Positions 42,555 through 50,525 of a stretch of DNA of 64,000 bases are shown here, piece by piece (within the stretch, counting starts at the first letter, position 1; each line of letters starts with the position of its first letter). Source of the DNA: Micromonospora_E sp048060115 (GTDB lineage: Bacteria > Actinomycetota > Actinomycetes > Mycobacteriales > Micromonosporaceae); NCBI RefSeq assembly GCF_048060115.1, contig NZ_JBHMIM010000008.1:62001-126000 (forward strand), read 5' to 3'. Below the pieces are notes generated by a model. The model had not been told where the DNA came from. It made no database searches and was given only the letters and a program-made list of their open reading frames with translations. The translations under genes and the position numbers were made by a program.

Positions 42555-43426
42555 TGCGGAGCGTGGATCTGCATACCGTCTCCGACGTGATCACCGCCGA
42601 CGACGGCGACTGGCGTACGGGTGACCGCTGGCTCGCCGGCGGCAGCTACCTCTACTCGCAGCCGCAGCCGGACGTCCGCCGGCTGCGGGATCTCACCCGG
42701 ATGCACTGGCCGCCGCTACGGATCGGCGACGACGGCCTGGAGATCGCCGCCACCTGCACAATCGCCGAGCTTTCCCGGTTACGGCCGGCGCAGGGGTGGG
42801 CCGGATTCGCCGCACTCGTCCGTCGCTGCTGCGACGCGCTGCTCGCCTCGCACAAGATCTGGAACGTGGCGACCGTCGGCGGCAACATCTGCGCCGCGCT
42901 ACCCGCCGGGCCGATGACATCGCTGGCCGTCGCCACCGAGGCCCAGTGCCTGCTCACCGACCTCACCGGTGGGCAGCGGCAGGTGGCCTCGGCCGAGTTC
43001 GTCCGCGACGTCGAGTCGACCGCGCTAGCTCAGGGCGAGTACCTGCGCGGCGTACGGGTGCCCACCTGGGCCGTACGGTCCCGGTACGCGATGCGTCGGG
43101 CGTCGCTGTTCACCCATGGACGTTCGGCGGCGCTGGTGATCGGCCGCAGCAGCCCGGACACCAGCGGATTGACGCTGTCGGTGACCGCAGCCACCCGCCG
43201 CCCGGTGGTGCTGCGCCTGCCCGACCGGCCGACCGAGGAGCAGACGCTGGACCAGGTGGACGCCGCCTGCGCGGCCGCCGGCTGGATGGACGACGTACAC
43301 GGTCTGCCTGCCTGGCGACGGCACCAGACCCTGCGGATGGCGGCGCAGGTCAGGGCCGAGTTGGTCGACGCCCGGTCGGGCGCGTCCACGGTCGGAGCCG
43401 ACGGAGCCGGCGAGGTCCGCCGGTGA
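42554..43426 (+). CDS. Xanthine dehydrogenase FAD-binding subunit
   Basis: The 290-residue product is the medium, FAD-binding subunit of a molybdenum hydroxylase. It shows LAGGSYLYSQPQPDVRRLRD, LEIAATCTIAELSRL, HKIWNVATVGGNICAALPAG (flavin-binding TVGGN) and an end domain ALAQGEYLRGVRVPTWAVRS. It passes electrons from the 2Fe-2S clusters to NAD or another acceptor. ATG 42554 is at the edge of a candidate PucR site. The stop overlaps the next start (GTGA). Confidence 0.9.
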   Translation: MRSVDLHTVSDVITADDGDWRTGDRWLAGGSYLYSQPQPDVRRLRDLTRMHWPPLRIGDDGLEIAATCTIAELSRLRPAQGWAGFAALVRRCCDALLASHKIWNVATVGGNICAALPAGPMTSLAVATEAQCLLTDLTGGQRQVASAEFVRDVESTALAQGEYLRGVRVPTWAVRSRYAMRRASLFTHGRSAALVIGRSSPDTSGLTLSVTAATRRPVVLRLPDRPTEEQTLDQVDAACAAAGWMDDVHGLPAWRRHQTLRMAAQVRAELVDARSGASTVGADGAGEVRR

Positions 43427-46230
43427 GCATCGTCGTCAACGGCACGGCCGCCGCCGGGGAACCAGCCGCCGGCCAGTGCCTGCGGACCTTCCTGCGTGAG
43501 CAGGGCTGGTACGGGGTGAAGAAGGGCTGCGACTCGGGCGACTGCGGAGCCTGCACGGTCCACGTCGACGGGTTGCCGGTGCACAGCTGCGTGTATCCGG
43601 CGGTCCGGGCTCAGGGTCGCGCGGTGACCACTGTCGAGGGTCTGGCCGAGGGTGCCGACCTGCATCCGGTGCAGCAACGGTTCCTCGACGCACAGGGCTT
43701 CCAGTGTGGCTTCTGCACCGCCGGACTGCTGATGACGGTCGCCGCGCTCGACGACGCCCAACAGGCGGACCTGCCGCGTGCGTTGAAAGGCAACCTGTGT
43801 CGGTGCACCGGCTACCGGGCGATCCGGGACGCGATCGCCGGCGTCCGGCATGTCACGTCCACGTCGGCGGAGACACCGCAGGGGGCACCGGTCGACGCGA
43901 CGCCGGGCGCGCCGGTGGCCGCGGTCCGCAGCGCGGCCGTCGGCGCCAACGTGCCGGCCCCGGCCGGCCGGCAGATCGTCACCGGGACCGCCCGGTTCAC
44001 CTTCGACGTGGCGGTGCCCGGCCTGACCCACCTGAAACTGGTGCGTTCCACCGTGCCGCACGCCCGGATCACCGGCTTCGACGTCGACGCGGCGATGCGG
44101 GTCCCGGGCGTACTGGCGGTGTTGACCCACCGCGACTGCCCGGACCGGCTGTACTCCAGCGCTCAGCACGAGCACGCCCACGAGGACCCGGCAGACACCC
44201 GGCTGCTCGACGCCACGGTCCGCTTCGTCGGACAACGGGTCGCGGCGGTGGTCGCCGAGACGGAGGCGGCGGCGGAGACCGCGGCCCGGCTGGTCCGGGT
44301 GCACTACGCGGCCCTGCCCGCGGTGTTCGACCCACAGACGGCGATGGCACCGGGCGCCCCGGTGCTCCACGACAAGGATCCAGTGGCCTGCGGCATCGCC
44401 CGGCCGGCCGACAACGTGGCCGGCGAGGTGCACGGGGAGGTCGGCGACGTGGACCTCGCGCTGGCCGAGGCCGACGAGGTCTACACCGCGACCCTACGCA
44501 CCCAGCGGGTGCAGCACGCCCATCTGGAGACACACGGCGCGGTGGCCTGGCCGGAACCCGACGGCGGGGTGACCGTGCGGTCCAGTACGCAGACTCCGTA
44601 CCTGACCCGGCGGGCGTTGGCCCGGCTGTTCGATCTGCCGCCACAGCGGGTCCGGGTCGTCGCCGGGCGGGTCGGCGGCGGGTTCGGCGGCAAACAGGAG
44701 ATGCTCGTCGAGGACATCGTGGTGCTGGCGGCGTTGCGCACCGGCCGACCGGTGAAACTGGAGTTCACCCGGTCGGAGCAGTTCACCTCGGCGACCACCC
44801 GGCACCCGTTCCAGGTGACGGTGACGGTGGCCGGCCGACGCGACGGAACGCTGACCGCGGTGCGGCTGCGGGTGGTGGCCGACACCGGCGCGTACGGCAA
44901 CCACGGTCCGGCGGTGCTGGCGCACGGCTGCAGCGAGTCGGTCGCCGTCTACCGCTGCCCGAACAAGCAGGTCGACGGCTGGTCGGTGTACACCAACACG
45001 GTCCCGTCCGGGGCGTTCCGCGGCTACGGTCTGGGCCAGGTGTCGTTCGCCGTCGAATCGGCGGTCGACGAGTTGGCCCGCCGGCTCGGCTTCGACCCGA
45101 TCGCCTTCCGCGCCCGCAACGTGATCGGGCCGGACGATCCGCTGGTCACCCCGGTCGGGCACGACGACACCGTCCAGGTACGCAGTTACGGCCTGGACCA
45201 GTGCCTGGATCTGATCACGCGGGCCCGCTCGCAGCCGCCAGCCGACCGCCAGGTGCGGCCAGCTCAGCAGCAGGTGCCGCCGGCGGGTTGGCTGGTCGGC
45301 GACGGCATGGCGGTGGCGATGATCGCCACCGGCCCACCGGGCGGGCACCACGGCCGGGCCAGGGCGAGCCTCGCCGACGACGGCTGCTACCAACTGGACG
45401 TCGGGATGGCCGAGTTCGGCAACGGGTCGACGACCGTCCACCGGCAGCTGGTCGCCGACGCGTTGGCCACCAGTGTCGACCAGGTACGCATCCGCCAGTC
45501 GGACACCGCGCTGGTCGGGCACGACACCGGTGCCTTCGCCTCCACCGGCACCGTCGTCGCCGGTACGGCGGCTCAGCGGGCCGCCGTCGGGCTGCGGGGC
45601 CAGCTTCTCGACGCCGCGTCGCGGTACACCGGGGTGGACCGGGGGCAGTGCCGGTTGGCCGGCGACGCGGTGTGGTGCGCCGACCGACGCGTCGCGCTGG
45701 TGGAGTTGGTACAGGCCGCTGGCGGCACGTTGTCCGCCGACGGACACGCCGACGGCGGACAGCGGTCGGTGGCGTTCAACGTGCACTGGTTCCGGATCGC
45801 CGTCGATCCGGACAGCGGCGAGATCAGAATTCTGCGCAGCGTACACAGTGCCGACGCCGGAACGGTGCTCAATCCGATGCAGTGCCGGGGGCAGGTGGAG
45901 GGTGGGGTGGCTCAGGCGCTCGGCGCCACCCTCGCCGAGCATGTCGACATCGACGACGATGGCCGGGTCCGCACGACCGACTTCCGCAGCTACCACCTGC
46001 CGACGTTCGCCGACGTGCCGGAGACCGAGGTGCATTTCGCCGACAGCAGCGACCCGCTCGGGCCGTCGGGTGCCAAGTCGATGAGTGAGAGTCCGTTCAA
46101 TCCGGTGGCTGCGGCGTTGGCGAACGCCCTGCGCGACGCGACCGGCATCCGATTCACCGATCTGCCGTTCACCCGCGACCGGGTATGGGACCGGTTGCGG
46201 CGCGGCCAGATCGATGCCGATAAAGAGTAG
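43423..46230 (+). CDS. Xanthine dehydrogenase, fused 2Fe-2S and molybdopterin subunit
   Basis: The enzyme hydroxylates hypoxanthine and xanthine to urate. In this 935-residue protein the first 150 residues carry the two 2Fe-2S sites (KKGCDSGDCGACTVHVDG, then FQCGFCTAGLLM and GNLCRCTGY). The rest is the large subunit with VGGGFGGKQEM, SGAFRGYGLGQ (cofactor region), AEFGNGSTTVHRQ and near the end GPSGAKSMSESPFNPVAAAL, which includes the usual catalytic Glu context. Separate Fe-S and Mo subunits are the common bacterial form, so the Fe-S/Mo fusion with a separate FAD protein is notable. The GTG overlaps the FAD gene stop. Confidence 0.92.
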   Translation: MSIVVNGTAAAGEPAAGQCLRTFLREQGWYGVKKGCDSGDCGACTVHVDGLPVHSCVYPAVRAQGRAVTTVEGLAEGADLHPVQQRFLDAQGFQCGFCTAGLLMTVAALDDAQQADLPRALKGNLCRCTGYRAIRDAIAGVRHVTSTSAETPQGAPVDATPGAPVAAVRSAAVGANVPAPAGRQIVTGTARFTFDVAVPGLTHLKLVRSTVPHARITGFDVDAAMRVPGVLAVLTHRDCPDRLYSSAQHEHAHEDPADTRLLDATVRFVGQRVAAVVAETEAAAETAARLVRVHYAALPAVFDPQTAMAPGAPVLHDKDPVACGIARPADNVAGEVHGEVGDVDLALAEADEVYTATLRTQRVQHAHLETHGAVAWPEPDGGVTVRSSTQTPYLTRRALARLFDLPPQRVRVVAGRVGGGFGGKQEMLVEDIVVLAALRTGRPVKLEFTRSEQFTSATTRHPFQVTVTVAGRRDGTLTAVRLRVVADTGAYGNHGPAVLAHGCSESVAVYRCPNKQVDGWSVYTNTVPSGAFRGYGLGQVSFAVESAVDELARRLGFDPIAFRARNVIGPDDPLVTPVGHDDTVQVRSYGLDQCLDLITRARSQPPADRQVRPAQQQVPPAGWLVGDGMAVAMIATGPPGGHHGRARASLADDGCYQLDVGMAEFGNGSTTVHRQLVADALATSVDQVRIRQSDTALVGHDTGAFASTGTVVAGTAAQRAAVGLRGQLLDAASRYTGVDRGQCRLAGDAVWCADRRVALVELVQAAGGTLSADGHADGGQRSVAFNVHWFRIAVDPDSGEIRILRSVHSADAGTVLNPMQCRGQVEGGVAQALGATLAEHVDIDDDGRVRTTDFRSYHLPTFADVPETEVHFADSSDPLGPSGAKSMSESPFNPVAAALANALRDATGIRFTDLPFTRDRVWDRLRRGQIDADKE

Positions 46231-46245
46231 GACAAGTCAGGCGAC

Positions 46246-46398
46246 ATGGTGGCTGTTCCGTTGGGGGAGATCGTTCGGGCGCAGGAGATCGCGGAGTTGG
46301 CGGTGCGGTCTCGGGATGCGGGGGTGGTGGGGTTTGTGATCGAACCGGCGTACGCGAAGCTGATCACCGACCTACCGGAGGCCGGCCATGTCTGTTGA
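46246..46398 (+). CDS. Short ORF, possible adenosine-deaminase-like fragment
   Basis: This 50-residue frame (MVAVPLGEIVRAQEIAELAV ... RSRDAGVVGFVIEPAY) begins 15 bases after the dehydrogenase and overlaps the next gene by 11 bases. The piece ELAVRSRDAGVVGF resembles the strand before the active site of adenosine deaminases (ELAV..RD.GVVGFD.AG), but nothing else of that enzyme is present. There is no good ribosome binding site, and the codon use (GGG, TTT, GTT) is less GC-biased than the neighbours. It may be a gene remnant rather than an expressed peptide. Confidence 0.35.
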   Translation: MVAVPLGEIVRAQEIAELAVRSRDAGVVGFVIEPAYAKLITDLPEAGHVC

Positions 46399-47080
46399 CG
46401 CCCAGCTCCGAACCTGCGCCGGCCCGGGTGCCCGCCGGTGGGGTGCAATCCCCCATCGGCGCCTGCTCGACGCGGTGGCTGCCGCCGTCGCCGCCGACCG
46501 GATGCCCCGGGTGGAGGCGGCCACCGTCACCCACCTGCTGCGCCCGGTGCCGTGGCAGCGGCGAACCGGGCTGGTCAGCCTGGTCAGCACCGCCTACCCG
46601 GCGCTGGCCCGACGGGTCGCGACCGTCATCGACGACGAGTTCCCCGGGGTGTACGTAGCCACCACGCCACCGGCGCGCGGACGTGACGAGCGGGACCAGT
46701 TCGACGTGCTGGTGCCGGCCGCCAACGCCGACGAGGTGTCCGACTGGCTCGACCGGCTCTGGCAGGCGGCGGCCGGTCAGGTCGGTCCACACGCCCGGCC
46801 GGGCAACCGGGCCGCGTCGGCCCGGACGATGTGGCGGGCCGCCCTGCTGGTGGCGAACGGTTCCCGTCGACGCAGCCAGATCCGGGTCCGGGTGCCCGCC
46901 CCGCGCGCGTTGACCGTGCTCACCGAGGCGGGCGAGGCGCTCGGCGTGACCGTCGCGCAACACCTGCGCCGGGGAAACTCCTACTTCGTCACCGTCGACG
47001 ACCCGGCCCAGTCGGTCCAGCTGCTGCGGATCGTCGGTGCCGGACCGCATGCCGAGGCGTGGGTGCGCGACGCGGCCTGA
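46388..47080 (+). CDS. WhiA-like protein lacking the C-terminal HTH
   Basis: The 230-residue product aligns in pattern with the N-terminal LAGLIDADG-like half of the sporulation regulator WhiA: MWRAALLVANGSRRR (compare WRGAF.A.GS), VPAPRALTVLTEAGEALGVT and YFVTVDDPAQSVQLLRIVGA, ending AEAWV. WhiA proper is about 325 residues and ends in a DNA-binding HTH that is absent here. The start has GGAG seven bases upstream. The catalytic acidic residues of homing endonucleases are not evident. It could be a WhiA paralogue that acts through protein contacts; no partner is visible nearby. Confidence 0.6.
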   Translation: MSVDAQLRTCAGPGARRWGAIPHRRLLDAVAAAVAADRMPRVEAATVTHLLRPVPWQRRTGLVSLVSTAYPALARRVATVIDDEFPGVYVATTPPARGRDERDQFDVLVPAANADEVSDWLDRLWQAAAGQVGPHARPGNRAASARTMWRAALLVANGSRRRSQIRVRVPAPRALTVLTEAGEALGVTVAQHLRRGNSYFVTVDDPAQSVQLLRIVGAGPHAEAWVRDAA

Positions 47081-47235
47081 CGCCGCCCGCCGGGGCACGG
47101 CCGCTCGGCGGCCACGTCCGGGTGCCGGCCCGCCGTCGCGTCGGCCTGTGACGCGGTCCACGAGATTCCTCTGTGGCGAGCATGGTCGACACTGGGATCA
47201 ACCGTGCGCGACGACGACGCATCCGGAGGGTGATC

Positions 47236-49935
47236 ATGGCAGGTGACTCCAGCGCGGACCGGGCGCGGGACAGGTTCGCCTCCCGTGGGATGGCAGAGCT
47301 GCTCGCCGTCGTCGGCAGGCTGATCCGCCGCCCGAGCCGGGGCGAGACCGAGCTGCCGATCGTGGTGGCCATCGGGGTGTCCGGCACGGACATCCACCAC
47401 GGACTGCTGCGGCGACTGCGGCGGCCGAGTCGACGCCGTGTTCCACACGTCGAGATCGACGCGGCGCTGTTCGCCCACGACCACGGCATCCGCCCGCTGC
47501 TCGACGCGATGCACCACCAACTCGCCCTGGACGCGTTCGGCGCCGAGCCGTTCGCGTTCCGGCACTACCCGCTGGCCCGCTGGTTGATGGACCAGCGGCT
47601 GACCGACGTCGAGGTGACCGAACGCCGGACCCGGATCACCCAGATGCTGCGGAACTGGCGCCGCCGGCCGGCGGCGGACAACCTACGCGGCGCATCGGAC
47701 GCGGAGACCGCGTTCGCCACCGCGTACCGGTTGGTGCTCTGGCTGGTGTTGCGGGCGGTGCCGGACGTGCTGTTCCGGGCGGCGTTGTCGGGTCGGTTGC
47801 CGGTGATCGGCGGGCGCTACCGATGGTTCATGCGCCAGCAGTACCTGGCACCCCGGCAGAGCGGCACCTTCATCGGCTTCGCCGAACGGCTGACCACCGA
47901 CCATCGCACCGGCGAGCAACCCGAGCAGGTACGCAAGCTGCTGGTGCACGCGTTCCTGGAGGACCTGCGAGCCGGCTACGCCCGCCGGATCTGGTCACCG
48001 ACCGGATGGCGACGCACCGCCTACCCGGTGCTGCTGCTGGACAACGTCACCCCAGGCAGCGCCGGGCATGCGCTGCTGCGGCTGGTCAACGACGTACGAA
48101 ACGAGACTGGTCGGTGGGATCCGTTGCTGATCGTCGCCGACGCCGCCGACGGTTACCAGCCGGTGGACGGCGCGGGTTCCCCGCTGCGACTGGCCGAGGC
48201 GGGCATCGGCCTCGACGACTGGCGCGACGCGCTGCCCGAGCAGCGCCGGCTCCGCCGGGCGGACGCGTGGTTCCTGGCGTTGGGTTCGGACCCCGACCGC
48301 GACGACCGCCACGGTCACCCGGCCGTTCCCGATCTGGTGCCGCCGGCACCGCCCTGGTGGGCGCGGCGCAGCATCGCCGCCGCCCTGGTCCTGGTGTTGT
48401 TGGCCGGTTCGCTGGTCTGGACCAGCGGGCGATGGGGGCCGGGTTGCCTGCCTCATCCGACCCAGGGGGAGATCGCGCTGCGGCTGATCGACGGGGAGTG
48501 CATCGGCTACAGCGACAACGCGGGCTACGTGTTCAACAACGACCCGGGTCAGCAGGCGCTGCGGGGAGTGCAGGAGCGGATCTTCCGTCAGAACGAGGAG
48601 GTCATGCAGGTCTGGCAGCGCAGCCAAGGGCGGCGACCGCTGATGACCCTGGTGTACCTGGGCATCATGACCGGGCAGCGGACCGGCCCACGGGAGGTTT
48701 CCTACGTCTCCGAACGCGAGGAGCTCGAAGGCATGGCCGTCGCCCAGTACGAGCGGATGAAGATGTCGGCGGGCACGGACGGCAAGGCGCTGGTACGGAT
48801 CGTCATCGCCAATGGTGGCAAGCAGATGCGCCATGCGGTGCGGACGGTCGATCTGCTCGCCGGCCTGGCGCGACGGGACCCGACGGTGATGGGGGTCATT
48901 GGGCTGGTGGAGAGCCGCACCACCACCGCCGAGGCGCTCAATCGGCTGCACCGGATCGGTCTGCCGGCGATAGCCCCGACGCTGTCAGCGGACGGGTTCC
49001 ACCTCAACTCCGGACTGTATCTGCAGATGGTCGCGCCAAACGCCGACCAGGCCAGGCTCGTCGCGACGTACGCCACCGAGGTGCTGGCGGTCGACGAGGC
49101 CCACATCTACTACACCACCGGCGACGACAGCCCGTTGGAGGACGACCTGTACGTCAGCACCCTGGTGTCGGGGCTGGCCGACATCCTCGGCGGCCGGTCG
49201 AGTGTCCGTCCGTTCCGGTTCGGCGACTCACTGGCCGACGAGTGTGGCTACCAGGGCATGTTGTTCTTCGCCGGGCGGTACTCCGAGTTCGACGAGTTCC
49301 TGGAGGCGCTTCGGCAGTGCCGCAACGATCCGCCGTTGCACCTGGTCGCCGACGACTCGGTCAACCGGTATCTGGCCAACCACCAGTTGCGGGCGAGCGC
49401 ACCGGGGAACCTGCCGGTGACCTACGTGTCCAAGGCAGCCCTGGCGACGTGCAGCCGGCTGATCGCCGACGCGGAGCGTGACGAGTCGCGCCGGCAGTTC
49501 CTGGATCTGATTCAACGCGACGATCTGCTGGGTGAGCGGCGGTGTGTCGACGGCACCAGCCCTCCGGTGGGCGAACGGGTGGCGCTGGCGTACGACGCGT
49601 CGAGGATGCTGATCGGGGCGCTGGAGGAGCTGGCCAACCGGATGGGCATCAAGAAGCGGACGTTGGACCCACGGTCGGTCAGCCCGGTCACGGTCTTCAC
49701 CCAGGTGCTGCTGCAGAACGCGCAGCAGGCGCACAACGGGGTGACCGGCCCGATCAGGTTCGATCCGCAGACGGGCGAGCCGAGAGAGAAGCGGCTTTCG
49801 CTGATGTACGTCCCCAGCGTGCCGCAGGTCGACCAGGAGCCACAGGAGATCTTCTTCTGCGGTCGGGCGCAGCCGGACGACCCGCCCGGCTGCCACCGTG
49901 CGCCACCGGTGCCGGCATCGGCGCCGCCGACCTGA
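47236..49935 (+). CDS. Membrane chimera: degenerate NTPase-like domain, one TM, periplasmic-binding-type receptor domain
   Basis: Residues 1-370 look like a P-loop NTPase relic: a start LPIVVAIGVSGTDIHHGLLR where Walker A should be (no GK[ST]), a Walker-B-like TAYPVLLLDNVTPG and DPLLIVADAADG. A single TM (SIAAALVLVLLAGSLVWTSG) follows. The external part (about 490 residues) resembles type 1 periplasmic binding/receptor-family ligand-binding domains (MTLVYLGIMTG, VMGVIGLVESRTTTAEALNR, LPAIAPTLSADGFHLN, EAHIYYTTGDD, LPVTYVSKAALATCSRL). ATG 47236 is chosen for GGAGGG six bases upstream. A transmembrane sensor is one reading; ligand and output are unknown. Confidence 0.7.
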   Translation: MAGDSSADRARDRFASRGMAELLAVVGRLIRRPSRGETELPIVVAIGVSGTDIHHGLLRRLRRPSRRRVPHVEIDAALFAHDHGIRPLLDAMHHQLALDAFGAEPFAFRHYPLARWLMDQRLTDVEVTERRTRITQMLRNWRRRPAADNLRGASDAETAFATAYRLVLWLVLRAVPDVLFRAALSGRLPVIGGRYRWFMRQQYLAPRQSGTFIGFAERLTTDHRTGEQPEQVRKLLVHAFLEDLRAGYARRIWSPTGWRRTAYPVLLLDNVTPGSAGHALLRLVNDVRNETGRWDPLLIVADAADGYQPVDGAGSPLRLAEAGIGLDDWRDALPEQRRLRRADAWFLALGSDPDRDDRHGHPAVPDLVPPAPPWWARRSIAAALVLVLLAGSLVWTSGRWGPGCLPHPTQGEIALRLIDGECIGYSDNAGYVFNNDPGQQALRGVQERIFRQNEEVMQVWQRSQGRRPLMTLVYLGIMTGQRTGPREVSYVSEREELEGMAVAQYERMKMSAGTDGKALVRIVIANGGKQMRHAVRTVDLLAGLARRDPTVMGVIGLVESRTTTAEALNRLHRIGLPAIAPTLSADGFHLNSGLYLQMVAPNADQARLVATYATEVLAVDEAHIYYTTGDDSPLEDDLYVSTLVSGLADILGGRSSVRPFRFGDSLADECGYQGMLFFAGRYSEFDEFLEALRQCRNDPPLHLVADDSVNRYLANHQLRASAPGNLPVTYVSKAALATCSRLIADAERDESRRQFLDLIQRDDLLGERRCVDGTSPPVGERVALAYDASRMLIGALEELANRMGIKKRTLDPRSVSPVTVFTQVLLQNAQQAHNGVTGPIRFDPQTGEPREKRLSLMYVPSVPQVDQEPQEIFFCGRAQPDDPPGCHRAPPVPASAPPT

Positions 49936-50208
49936 CCCCGGATTCCCCGCCGGACACCGAGGCGTGCTGCCTGCGCGACGCCGACGGGTCGGTCGTGTCC
50001 CGGACCCAGGCCCACGTGCTGACCCCGGACGTGTGTCTGGTCGGGGTCGGCACGACCGATCACGTGTCCACCGACGCCGGCCGAACCTACACATTGACCA
50101 ACGACCGGCCCTGAGCTGGGCATATTCATGATCACGTGATGATCACGACACACCGCCGACACGAGCCGACCGGAGATTGTGGCCATCGCTTCGAAGCCTG
50201 GAGGTTTC
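49936..50208. other. Non-coding or decayed stretch with a 10-bp palindrome
   Basis: A frame without any start codon stays open to 50114 (TDHVSTDAGRTYTLTNDRP) and could be a lost C-terminal extension of the preceding gene. The perfect palindrome ATCACGTGAT (50131-50140) lies 69 bases before the next start and may be an operator. CATATT at 50121-50126 is a weak -10 candidate. No gene is called here. Confidence 0.35.
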
Positions 50209-50511
50209 ATGGCCCCGACCCCTCCGACCGACGATCAGCTCAACACCCTGATCGTCGCTCAGCTCGCCTCGCTCGGCATCGACCTCGACCAGCTGCCGGC
50301 CGGCACCGTCGCCGACCCGGTCACCGGCTCCCCCGGCCGCGACTCCGTGCTCGCCTCACTGCGGTCTTTCATGCGCAGCACCGTGCCGACCCTGGCCGGC
50401 TACCAGCTGCCCACCCCCGATGCCGGCGACCCGGCCACCGCGATGGCGCTGTCCCAGCAACCCGCGCCGATGCTCTACCCGTCCATCAGCACCGAATGGC
50501 GCAAGCTCTGA
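50209..50511 (+). CDS. Small hypothetical protein paired with amidase
   Basis: The 100-residue product (MAPTPPTDDQLNTLIVAQLA ... SLGIDLDQLP) has an N-terminal helical segment and a proline-rich C-terminus (PAPMLYPSISTEWRKL). ATG 50209 is chosen for GGAGG five bases upstream; GTG 50179 is in frame. It is not exported by any visible signal. The stop TGA shares a base with the ATG at 50511 of the amidase frame, so the two are translationally linked. I do not recognise the family; a leader, chaperone or subunit role for the amidase is a guess. Confidence 0.65.
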   Translation: MAPTPPTDDQLNTLIVAQLASLGIDLDQLPAGTVADPVTGSPGRDSVLASLRSFMRSTVPTLAGYQLPTPDAGDPATAMALSQQPAPMLYPSISTEWRKL

Positions 50512-50525
50512 TGACGAAGGACGCC

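Noticed and set aside
43704..46088. Plus-strand frame of 794 codons inside xanthine dehydrogenase
   Set aside because: It is the shifted frame of a clear molybdenum hydroxylase and is almost only Arg, Gly, Ala, Pro.
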